A stretch of DNA of 64,000 nt from Pyrus communis. Lineage: Eukaryota; Streptophyta; Magnoliopsida; Rosales; Rosaceae. The position numbers were made by a program, and so were the translations under genes. Under the pieces are notes generated by a model. That model was not told the origin of the DNA. It saw nothing but the letters and a program-made list of their open reading frames with translations, and ran no database searches. Shown here in pieces: positions 11,969-21,247 of this stretch (its first letter is position 1; each line of letters starts with the position of its first letter). Location of the stretch: contig NC_084807.1 of the NCBI RefSeq assembly GCF_963583255.1, positions 18,980,072 to 19,044,071 of the forward strand, in the 5' to 3' direction.

Positions 11969-12188
11969 TGTGAAAGAGAGAGAAGGAGAGGAAGAATTTT
12001 CAATCTCTAATATCTTTGTATTTGTTTAGAATGAATAGATACAGTATCATTACAATCTTCTTATACAGTAGCTAAACAAGCTTAGACCTTAAGCTAGCTG
12101 ACAGTTACTAACTAACTAGCTAACAACCTATCTGAGGTGGCATAACATAATTGTTGAGATGGCATATGATGTAGCATTATCTTCAACA
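11969..12188 (-). repeat. Inner copia LTR abutting a polypurine tract
   Basis: On the minus strand it begins TGTTGAAGATAATG immediately after a polypurine tract (rc of TTCCCCCTCAATCTC, 12189-12203) and runs to ...CTTTCACA. With the RNase H tail just beyond, this is the 3' end of a minus-strand copia element. Its outer edge falls at the broken end of the plus-strand gag-protease relic. Confidence 0.65.
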
Positions 12189-12199
12189 TTCCCCCTCAA

Positions 12200-12400
12200 T
12201 CTCAACTAGGGTTCCCAAGTTGAAGATTGTAGCAATGACGATTGAATGCTGGATTGTGCAACCCTTTTGTTAATAGATCAGCAGTTTGATCTTCAATGGG
12301 AATATACACTACTTCCAAATCTTTCTTTTATATCCTCTCCCTAACAAAATGATAGTCTGTGTCTAGGTGCTTGATCTGAGAATGAAAAATCGGATTTGCA
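12200..12400 (-). pseudogene. Copia RNase H C-terminal tail
   Basis: Minus-strand translation reads ANPIFHSQIKHLDTDYHFVR, ERI, a stop, then KKDLEVVYIPIEDQTADLL, TKGLHNPAFNRHCYNLQLGN, PS and the terminal stop. This is the conserved end of copia polyproteins (H.R.KHIDi..HfvRe... D..TK.L). It runs directly into the polypurine tract and inner LTR. It has one internal stop and no RT upstream. Confidence 0.85.
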
Positions 12401-12405
12401 TTAAA

Positions 12406-12615
12406 AAACCGTAATTCTTAACCAGCAACAAAAAAACTTGAAAAGAAAAAAGACCAAAAAAAATCCATTCTAATTGTTCAAGAATTTAGAGAAAAGGGAC
12501 TGAAAACATAACCTTCACATGAAACTTTTGAGTTGGGTATTTCGACAAACACCTAGACAACACACATGTCTAATATTTCTTCCATACCAGAGAGAGTACA
12601 GAACAAAGAATTCAT
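12406..12615. repeat. Internal duplication, copy 2 (partner 10984-11195)
   Basis: See the partner. It begins just upstream (in minus-strand sense) of the RNase H tail. Confidence 0.75.
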
Positions 12616-13083
12616 TGACCCATTTCTTCAAACAGTTGGAGTGCACATAATCAGAACCTAAAGAGCTCCCAAGATTTGCAATCTTGAACAAACAAACACC
12701 ACCAATGAATTCAGAAAGTGATTTGAGTAGACCACCAAAAAGAAAGAACTATATCGAAGACGCCTCTAAATCCCTGCACCGACTACCAGCACTTAGGAAA
12801 GGCGTAGATAAATGCGAAATACCATGAAGAAATCAAACACCCCAATAGCAAAATCATCCGAATTAGCATTGACGAAAACTCCCATCGATGCCTCCATTTG
12901 CTACAATCGGTTTCTGTTCCCAACCAGAGTTGTCCTAGCCTTTGAACATACCTTGAAATTGCCATAAATCTTGAATCATAGACCCCAGATAGCATAGCAC
13001 ATACTCTATACCCATAGAAGAAAATCTTGATTCCAAAGAACACTTTGCAAGAAACATCGACAAAAACACAACCTCATTTTTAG

Positions 13084-13560
13084 TTAGTTTGAAAAAGACC
13101 TGGAACTATTGTTATTGCCATAGAACTTTCTGTTATTACTGTTGAAATTATTCCTTTGCTGTGAATGAAAGTTCTTTCCTCCATTGCCTATATAGCCAGA
13201 ACCACCATTAAAGCCTTGAACTTTAGAATTGGAACTCTCTCCTTGTTCATAATTTGGAAAATATCCCTGAACTCCTTGTGTATTTGATGACTCCCCTTGC
13301 ACACATAAAGCAGACATAGAACTGGGAAGACTTGTCATCCTGGATTCAATATATCTTTCTACACCAAGAAGCTATGCTCAAAAGTCTTTTAATGAAATGC
13401 AAGAATCCCTTGCCAAGATTACTGTTTTAATGACTTCAAACTCTGGTGGCAACCCAGATTTGTAGCAATTATGAAATCATTGTCAGTGATCTTTTCTCTA
13501 GTAGAAACAAGTTGATCTCTGATTCCTTTCAACTTCAACAAGTACTTATCCACCTAATAT
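13084..13560 (-). pseudogene. Copia gag remnant (Gly/Asn/Ser-rich C-terminal part)
   Basis: The open part (13084-13338) reads MTSLPSSMSALCVQGESSN..., rich in Asn, Ser and Gly with GGSGYIGNGGKNFHSQQRNN and FYGNNNSSRSFSN, the low-complexity region before the zinc knuckles in plant copia gag. Upstream to 13560, frames with stops continue the gag core. Orientation agrees with the enclosing LTR element, with gag near its 5' LTR as expected. Confidence 0.65.
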
Positions 13561-13786
13561 GTGCCTTTTTGTATAGTGTGAAACTCAAACTACAAAATTA
13601 GATGAAAAACCCACAAAAGACACATACAGTTAACACACATTCCAAAATTTGCAATAAAGACTATTTATGGTCATTGTGTTGGTTTGGTTGTAAACTTCTA
13701 TCTGGTTTGCAATAGCTACAGAGGTGTAGACATTAGTTTAAGAGGCTTTGTCAAATTAGGGAATTTTTGGGTGGTACCTCTTCAAG

Positions 13787-13804
13787 CTCATGGCTCTAAT
13801 ACCA
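13787..13804 (-). other. Primer binding site of the copia element
   Basis: Minus-strand TGGTATTAGAGCCATGAG directly abuts the LTR end and differs by one base from the usual initiator-Met tRNA complement TGGTATCAGAGC. It fixes the element's orientation. Confidence 0.85.
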
Positions 13805-14056
13805 TGTTAATTACATTGCAATGTTTTGGGAATTGAAGAGAAAATCAAGAAGAAAGGATGAATAGAAGGATGAACACAAAGATTTGAGAGAGAGAGAGAG
13901 TGTGTGTGTTTAGAGAGAAAATATGCTTTGTATTTAACTGAAAAAGGAAGAATACACAATTCTGTTTTTATAAGAGAAAACCTAACCACTCTAACCAAAT
14001 ACTAACAAACTTACTAATTGTATTGCTAACTGTATTGCTGACTTGTATACTTAATA
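13805..14056 (-). repeat. LTR (5' LTR in element orientation)
   Basis: Partner of 8667-8922. Contains (GA)n and (GT)n at about 13887-13910. On the minus strand it begins TATTAAG rather than canonical TG, as does the partner LTR. Confidence 0.85.
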
Positions 14057-14450
14057 ATGGCGTGACACAATACGCCATTACAAGGCCTGTGCCACCCATT
14101 TGATGGCATGGACATGTGAAGGCCTACAAATTTTATATGACGAATTCCTACAAGGTCATCCTAGTGCTATTTTTACCCAAACTCGCTTAAGTATGAAGTT
14201 TTGATGGGATCTTGTCATATGAATAGGTGTGATTACATCCATCATCTTATTAGTAATAGTATTGAAACCTTGCTTGGGCAATGCCATATGACCATATCAA
14301 ATTGCCATGGCTTTCTCCACGACCTACGAATTGGCGTGATACGCTACACCTTTGTAAAGGTTCGTGCCCCTCCCTTTCACGGCACAGATGTATCACGGCC
14401 TTCAACTCAATTGATTTGAATTCGTCTTTGTGACCCACCAAACTGAGATA
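14057..14450 (+). repeat. Interspersed repeat 'R1', copies 2 and 3
   Basis: A partial unit (ATGGCGTGACACAATACGCC at 14057) is followed by a fuller one at 14200-14450 (GGGCAATGCCATATGACC, GGCGTGATACGCTACACC, TTCGTCTTTGTGACCCACC). The copia target duplication ATGGC lies in the first unit, so that element inserted into an R1 copy. Confidence 0.6.
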
Positions 14451-14660
14451 ATAAAAATGAATTTAAGAAATTCGGCATCACTTTTTCTTTTTCTTTTTCA
14501 GAAAACATTTTTCAAGACGAAACAGTAGAGTTTTATTGATTATCATATAGTACAATCTTCAATAAGAACATCATGAATGAGATCCAGAGGCTGCTCAAAC
14601 AAAAAGAAATTATGCTTAAAGTACAATGCCAAGAGAATTCTATTTCAACATTATATTATA
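14250..14660 (+). repeat. Segmental duplication, copy 1 (partner 20625-20985)
   Basis: R1 plus its flank is shared with 20625-20985, including TTTATTGATTATCATATA, CTTCAATAAGAACATCAT and AAAGTACAATGCCAAGAG. Copies are in direct orientation. Both lie next to SAUR relics, which suggests one duplicated block. Confidence 0.7.
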
Positions 14661-15289
14661 AATTCTTTTTTTTCTTTTCCAACCCTATGCTCACCAGTTG
14701 ATTAATTTAAACCTCATTTATCAAAATTCATGTATAAAGCTAGACGAGAAATACAAATTAATTGTTGCAAAATATTAGTATTTTAGGTATTTTGTTATTT
14801 GGATAGTGTTGGTAATTTTACGTAATAAGGTTTCTTAGTTTTTGATCTCTATAAATATAGCTTGTAATTTAGATTAAGAGAACAAGTTAGTCACAATGTA
14901 ACCTTTATTTTATACATCTCAACAATTTTATTGTTCATGAATAATAGTTTTATAGTCTGTTGTTCATCTGTTTCATACTCTGATTTTCAACATAAGAACA
15001 TACCAGGGCCATCTTAAAGGCAGGCAAGCATAGGAACGACTACATACATTTAAAAAGAGGTTTCTCCTCTAGCATAATATATCACGTATAAAGTACATGA
15101 CTAGTTCTCTATACAAAAATATACAAATACCAAAAAAAGGTCGGGGTTCAATTCCCTATGTCCCGATTACTCCCTACTTAGTGTAGATTGTGTAGAATAT
15201 CACTTGTAATTACTTAAAAAAACAAAACAAGACTAACTTATCAATAACCGTAAAGTAGTAATTGTAGGCTTGTTTGTCCTTGATGTAAA

Positions 15290-15600
15290 CTAATTAATTG
15301 AGCAGCTACTAGCAATAGAATTAAGTAAAGCTTTCTCCGTATCTGCAGTAAGATGGCCTCGCTTGACAAGTGAGACCATGTAATTCATGAAGAATGAATC
15401 ACATGACAAGATGATAGGCTCACTACTTGAGATTCCAAATGCTTCCTTGGACATCTTGAAAAGCTTTTGGAAAACGTGGTTAGAGAGGTAGGATAACGAC
15501 AACACAAAACGTCTCTTGTCAATGGTATATACCACAAAATTTCCCCTTTCACTCACCATATTAGATGTTGTACTTGTGATTACATTATTCCCACATTCGT
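15290..15600 (-). pseudogene. SAUR gene, 5'-truncated by a transposon
   Basis: The minus strand encodes the SAUR (small auxin-up RNA) core: GNFVVYTIDKRRFVLSLSYL, SNHVFQKLFKMSKEAFGISS, SEPIILSCDSFFMNYMVSLV, ending in CSIN. SAURs promote cell expansion by inhibiting PP2C-D phosphatases. The usual N-terminus (MxSPKKLIKxARKWQK in the copy at 19182) is missing. At about 15600 the coding sequence switches to the inverted-repeat DNA of a Mutator-like element, so the residual open frame (to 15646) starts with transposon-derived residues MGATSLVNRNSNEKL. The core is open to its stop, but without promoter and N-terminus it is unlikely to work. Confidence 0.75.
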
Positions 15601-16675
15601 TAAGTTTTTCATTAGAATTTCTATTAACTAATGACGTGGCGCCCACATGGACAATAAACGGGCGCTATGTGTCAATATGGGCCCACTTGAATATTAAAAA
15701 ATTATTCTTTTTAAATACAAAAAAAAAAAAAAAAACAAAAAAAAAAAACGCACCCGTTTTCTACCTCCCCCCAACCCCCTTCATCCCTTCTTTCCTTACA
15801 ACCTGCACCCTCCATTCTCTCCTCTGCAACCCGCACCACCCACCCTCATCTCCTCTACAACCCACACCCACCTTTCCTACCTCATCTCACCCCTGCTCCC
15901 TCCCGTCTTTCCTCTGCGCCCACCCAACGCTATATACTTGACCTACCTCCACCCTCTTCACCTCCCATCCCTTCTCTCTCCTCCATCTTCTTCTCCACCC
16001 TTTACAATAACCCTAGTCCCCAAAATCTGAGGAACACAAATTCGAAATTCGAACCGGAGCAGCTACTGTTTGCGAGCTACTCGAGGAGAGAGAAGAACCA
16101 AAGCAAGGGAGCCACCACATGCTGTTGTTGGAGTACAATGGGGTGGCGGTAGGGGCTGGGAATGCTCAAGAATCGGTTAAGATAAGGGAATTTATCAAAA
16201 TTAGGGATTTGGGTTAACTGGGTTTTTGATAAATTTCAGAAATTGGATGGGTTTCTTGTTGAATTATAATTCCTTTGGGTGGGATTTTGTTGGGTTGGGT
16301 GTGCGGGGAGGGTGGGTATAGGTTGTAGAGGAAAGAAGGGAGGGAAGGGGTGCGGGTTGCAGAAGAGAGAAGGGAGGGAGAGGGTGCGAGGGATGAGGTA
16401 GGAGACGGATGGTTCTTTTTTTTTTTTTTGTATTTTTTGTATTTTTAATTTCAAAATTTTTAATATTCAAGTGGGCCCATATTGACACCTAGAGTCCAAT
16501 TATTGTCTATGTTGGTGCCATGTCAGCAATTAACAGAAGTTCTAATGGAAAACTTAATGGATGTATGAAAGTGTCCCAGAATTATAACTTTACGTACCAG
16601 ACTGGGATGAAAAAAAACTTCATGTACCAAATGTTGAAAACAATAAACTTCTGGGTAGTAAACTGAGATTAACTT
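15597..16675. mobile_element. Mutator-like element, one end deleted
   Basis: Left and right arms are inverted copies (left GGACAATAAACGGGCGC...ATATGGGCCCACTT, right AAGTGGGCCCATATTGAC...). The right arm runs to the full terminus GTAGTAAACTGAGATTAACT near 16675, while the left arm lacks the outer 100 or so bases and begins inside the SAUR gene. The terminus matches that of the complete element at 62060-63096, so they are one family. The loop at about 15960-16250 is GC-richer and may be captured host DNA; it holds no full gene. Confidence 0.75.
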
Positions 16676-19040
16676 GAAGAGATATGATTTTTACCATCTG
16701 GAAAAGTAAGGATAAAAACACCTAAAAATACTTGTAATAGTACAAGGTTATTGTAGTATAGCAGCTTAAGCAAAGTTGTTTCCATAGGTATTGATTGAAT
16801 AATTTGTATTTAAAGTAATTCTTAATTAACTATTAAAAACAAAGTTTCGAAAAGGTTGATTTTATGACCTAGAATATTAAAAATAAATTTTAAATTAAAA
16901 CAATTAAAGAAACCAATTTGAAAGAGAACAATCTTAGAAAATAATGACAAAAGGACACTAGGGTTCTGCCATCACCTTGACAATCTTATGTAGTTTTACC
17001 AATTACTTATGAATTACACATGCAACTTTGAAGGTTGGGTTTTCCTTATGCATATTCTACTTGTCGCATTCAAGCTAGAACATATATCAAACATACAATT
17101 CGTATGTGGCATTCAGATCAAATATAAACATGCATGACTTATTACGCTTTGTGAAAACCCTTTGAAAAACCCTGCAACCCCTAAGACGTGGCATTCACCC
17201 TAGGTGAACTTACAACTATCAATCACAAGAAGCAATACTCAATCCTCCGGTGGCATTCTGACCGAATTGCATTCGAGTACTTATCTAAACATCCTAATGG
17301 TAGCTAAGCATTAATATATAGAGACAGTTTGAATACAGTGATTAATAACTCAAAATATGCATGTATAATATCATACGCAATTAAATAAAGACTACATATT
17401 TATGTTAAGGCTCAAGGCATCGCCCTAGCAAACAGAAATTAGTTACGAACAACTATAAAACAAAAGGAATTTTATTGAAATAGAATAAGGATAGAAAACA
17501 CCTTGAAATATAAATCGTCAAAGCCTAGCTAAGTTCTCCAAATTGATTCGTTTTAACTTCTTCCCTAATAGCTAAATAGCCTTATTTATACTACTAAAAA
17601 AATAAAATCCTACCTAGAAAAGTCTTCTAAAAACTAGGAAACATAATAGAATAAGATAACTAGAAAATAGAAGGTATCCTATTTAAACTGAAATTTGGAT
17701 TGCATAGAAAATCCATATTTAGACCAACCAAATTAACTCTGATTTGGTTCTGAAAGGTCTCTTTTTAAAGCTTGAGACGTTCCTAACAAATCCTCAGAAG
17801 GAATCTTCCTCAAAATATATCATCTTGACTTTCAAAATACCAAAACGTCCATAAATGTCAATTTGGGAAAGCTACGCGATGTGCCTTCTTTCTTCGCGAC
17901 GGTGGCTTGGTAGAAAAATCTGAAACTTTGATACAATTATCTTGAAATACTCATGAACATCCTCTAATTGGAATCACTCCAAAATTTGTCTGTTTGTATA
18001 CTTTTTCTCAAGAAGAAGTCCAATATCTTACATTGGAAATATAATCTAAAGTATCAAAATCTCACAAAATAATCAATAAATTAATACTAAGATTAGAATA
18101 AACTACATAGTATAATGTGGTCTCATCAGAGAGGAATGCAACCAGACCATAGTACTAAGCGGTTTGAACCTATTAACTTTATCTCGGTTGAATAACCTTG
18201 CAAGATGAAATACAATTCAAGAATGTTCCTATGAGAAGATTGCTAGTAGTCATCAACTTCCTTTAAATTTGAAAAAATAAAAAATAAAAAAGTTTAAAGT
18301 CCTGTTGTTGGAAGAAATAAAAAGCACATGAATTGGACTGTTATTGCGGTATAGGTGTATATTTTCATTCTTAATAAATTTACGATTTGATGATTTATCA
18401 CTAGTATTTTCAGTGTGGTGAGGGAGCTACAAATTAAGTTCATACCGACAGGGAATAGAAATTAGTGATATATCAAAGAAATAATTAGATATAAGACCAC
18501 TCATATAGTAAATTATTAAGTCTAATCTTTGAGATTCTTAACGATTTACGTCCATTAACTTTGATCCAACTAAACATCTTGAACTAATTAGAGTTTATAC
18601 TAGACAATGCTAAGTCGTTGGTATGTATTATCTTCCTCTGGATTTCCAACTAACAAAGGTACAATTGCATGACATTATCTAAACAACAAAAGAGTACCTT
18701 TGGCACGTTGCCAAACATTGGAACTCAAGAATCATGTGTCCAAATAACCCAATTATAGAAATAACCGACTGCTTAGAGATGTGTCTTTATTCTACAAGAT
18801 ATAACGTAACACAATTCATAGTAATATCCCAAGATGCATATAGTTGCTGCACATACGGCTCTACATCGATAAAAAAAAATGGTTACCAAAAACTAGTATT
18901 TTAATCAAGTATCTTGACAAAAAATTGTTAGTAAGGACACAACTTAACATCGATCTATTCCAATATAACTAACCACATACGGCTCTACATTGAAAATTAC
19001 AACCCCAAGAAAGCTACAAATATCATTGATTTGTCTATGG
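16676..19040. other. Long AT-rich spacer, no gene seen
   Basis: About 2.4 kb with no motif-bearing frame. Phrases such as GTGGCATTC(A/T)G repeat several times at 17100-17270, suggesting old repetitive DNA, but no borders could be set. Confidence 0.4.
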
Positions 19041-19044
19041 TGTC

Positions 19045-19181
19045 AACCGAAAATGTATAAAGGAAGGAAACACCACCGTTGCTCTCAAGCCAACATAATT
19101 AGCAAATTCTGCATTCCGGAAAATATTTCAAGTACTTGATCTCTTCTTTTTTCTCAAGTGTATATATCTTCATTTTATAGC
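19045..19181 (+). promoter_or_regulatory. SAUR promoter-proximal region, duplicated at 19970-20101
   Basis: The stretch before the ATG (GGAAGGAAACACCACCGTTG, TCTCAAGCCAACA, TTTCAAGTACTT, TATATATCTTCATTTTATAG) is repeated almost unchanged before the SAUR copy at 20102. TATATAT at about 19160 is a plausible TATA element close to the start codon. Confidence 0.5.
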
Positions 19182-19639
19182 ATGGACTCTATGATGCTCA
19201 GCCCCAAGAAGCTCATTAAATATGCTAGGAAATGGGAGAAGAGAGCTTCTATTGAGAGGAAAAAGATTGCATACCTAAAAGACTCCGGGAACAATTTAGT
19301 CAAAAGCACAACATCTAATACGGTGACGGAAAAGGGAACTTTTGGGATATATACCACTGACGAGAGGCGCTTTGTGCTGCCATTATCCTATCTTTCTAAC
19401 CACATTTTCCAAGAACTTTCAAGAAGTCCGAAGAAGAATTTGGACTCTCAAGTAGTGAGCCTATCACCTTGCCATGTGATTCATTCTTTATGAATTATAT
19501 GCTCTCATTTGTAAACCGAGGACTGACTGTAGATACGGAGAAAGCTTTACTCAACTCTGTCAATACCCGTAGCTGCTCAATTAATTCTAGTTTACATCAA
19601 GGACAAACAAGCCTACAGTTACTACTTTGGGGCTACTGA
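19182..19639 (+). pseudogene. SAUR gene with a single-base frameshift
   Basis: The first part is a normal SAUR: MDSMMLSPKKLIKYARKWEK, a basic linker, then GTFGIYTTDERRFVLPLSYL and SNHIFQEL. Near 19416 one base is missing relative to the copy at 15290, and the frame leaves the family (…SRSPKKNLDSQVV) to stop at 19493. The other frame continues the SAUR core to FFMNYMLSFVNRGLTVDTEK and CSIN. The family stop is also changed, so that frame runs on to 19639. Start chosen at 19182 because MDSMMLSPKK is shared with the 20102 copy. A sequencing error in the T-run cannot be excluded; if so, the gene is active. Confidence 0.75.
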
Positions 19640-20101
19640 TCGGCTATCCCTTTTTTGTATGTGTACATTTTTGTAAATGAAAATGAACGATCGATTTCAA
19701 CGTTCTTTTTGTATTGAGAACCTGAAATGTATTATATATTTGATATATTGGAAAATGAGATTGTCCTTCCCTAAAGTGCATGTAGTCGTCCCCATAGTCC
19801 TCTATATGTTCTTATGTATATTCTACATAATTAATTGTATTTCCCAGCTGGCTTTGTATACATTACGAACCTTGATCAATGAGCTTCGAATTTTCCAACT
19901 GGATAACAGCTTCTCAGATAATTAAATCGATCTTCTGCAACGGAATGAGGATATGGTTGAAAAGGGGAAAAAAATATAGAGGAAGGAAACACCACCGTTG
20001 CTCTCAAGCCAACAGAATTAGCAAATTCTGCATTCTGGAAAATATTTCAAGTACTTTTTTTCTTCTTTTTTCTCGAGGTGTATATATCTTCATTTTATAG
20101 C

Positions 20102-20278
20102 ATGGACTCTATGATGCTCAGCCCCAAGAAGCTCATTAAATATGCTAGGAAATAGGAGAAGAGGGCTTCTATGGAGCGGAAAACAATTGCATACCCGAGG
20201 GACATTGGGAACAATTTAATTAGAAGTACAACATCTAATACAGTGACTGAAAAGGGAACTTTTGTGGTATATAACACT
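20102..20278 (+). pseudogene. SAUR gene fragment with early stop, 3'-truncated
   Basis: Tandem copy of the 19182 gene with the same upstream DNA. It begins MDSMMLSPKKLIKYARK, then a TAG at 20153-20155 replaces the Trp codon. Homology continues through KRASMERKTIAYPRD and TTSNTVTEKGTFVVY until about 20275, where it is cut by a MITE-like element. Confidence 0.8.
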
Positions 20279-20620
20279 TGTTTGGATGAGGAAAATAAAT
20301 TTGGAAGTTCGATAAAAGTCAGAATTTGTAAATTGACATATATCAATTCCTTTGTTTGGATTCATAAACATAAAAATTTAGAATTTCCACGTGGAAAAAG
20401 AATTTGGAATTTGGGACCTCCAATTTTCAAGTTTAAATTTCAGGTAACTAGGTGTCATTTCCAAGTTTCTACGAGTGAGAATTAAAAATAACAAATTTCG
20501 TATTCAAATTCCATTATTCTTTTAGATTAACCAACAAGAAAATTTACAAATTGTAGAAAATAAAATTCCGTTATTTTAAAGTTCCTTAGTAATCTTAATT
20601 TTCCTCGTCCAAACATAGTG
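20275..20620. mobile_element. hAT-type MITE
   Basis: About 345 bp, starting CACTTGTTTGGATGAGG and ending in the inverse CCTCGTCCAAACATAGTG. AT-rich and without coding capacity. No clear 8-bp target duplication was found; the left edge coincides with the break in the SAUR copy and the right with the start of an R1 repeat. Confidence 0.6.
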
Positions 20621-20624
20621 TAAT

Positions 20625-20985
20625 AGTATTGAGGCCTTGCTTGGGCAATGCCACTTGACTATATGAAATTGCCATGGCTTTCTCCTCGACCTACAAATTG
20701 GCATGATACGCTACACCTTCGCAAAGGTTCGTATTGATTTGAATTCGTCTTTGAGATCCACCAAATTTAAATACAGAAATAATAAAAATAAATTTAAGAA
20801 ATTCGGCATCACTTTTTATTTTATTTTTCCGAATACGTTTTGTGAAAAAAACTGTAGAGTTTTATTGATTATCATATACTACAATCTTCAATAAGAACAT
20901 CATAAATGAGATCTAGAGGTTCCTCGAACCAAAAGAAATTATAGTCAAAGTACAATGCCAAGAGAATTCCATTTGAACAAAGGAC
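20625..20985 (+). repeat. Segmental duplication, copy 2, including R1 copy 4
   Basis: Partner of 14250-14660. The R1 part is internally shortened (it lacks the CCCTCCCTTTCACGGC segment). Confidence 0.7.
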
Positions 20986-21247
20986 ACATATTCATAAACA
21001 ACCAAGTTTTAAGAAATCGTAGAGAATCAATGGAGCTTGAAAGAGCGAGAAAATGGAAAAACTGAATTACTTTCTCTTATTATAATTGCAGTCATTAGTT
21101 ACAATAATATCCTCTCACACACTATATATAGTACATAGGTTGCTTAGTAAGTAAGCAATCCTTTAACTACCTAAGTCCACAAGATTATGACACATGTATT
21201 ACACCAAAGTATGCTACCTGTCTACGTTACAGGTTCATTAGTCAATA
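20986..21247 (-). repeat. Copia 3' LTR (left border approximate)
   Basis: On the minus strand it starts TATTGACTAATGAACC right after a polypurine tract (rc of CCCCCCAATCTCAACTAGG, 21248-21266). It contains a TATA-like CTATATATAG (about 21121-21131). No 5' LTR was found. Confidence 0.55.

Larger units (their letters stand above)
8667..14056 (-). mobile_element. Composite copia-type LTR element with 5-bp target duplication ATGGC
   Basis: Two near-identical direct repeats of about 250 bp (8667-8922 and 13805-14056) bound the element, and the 5-mer ATGGC flanks it at 8662-8666 and 14057-14061. Read on the minus strand, the LTR at 13805 is followed at once by a tRNA-iMet-type primer site, and the LTR at 8922 is preceded by a polypurine tract (rc of CTCCCCCTCAATCTC). 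Inside are minus-strand gag, a stray RNase H tail, a second LTR, and a plus-strand copia gag-protease piece, so the interior is nested or rearranged and cannot be autonomous. An internal direct duplication (10984-11195 with 12406-12615) and an inverted one (about 9258-9375 with 13668-13790) add to the rearrangement. Confidence 0.85.

Noticed and set aside
15516..16488. Pro/Ser/His-rich open frames
   Set aside because: Low-complexity CT-rich arms of the Mutator-like element translate as such on either strand; no conserved motif.
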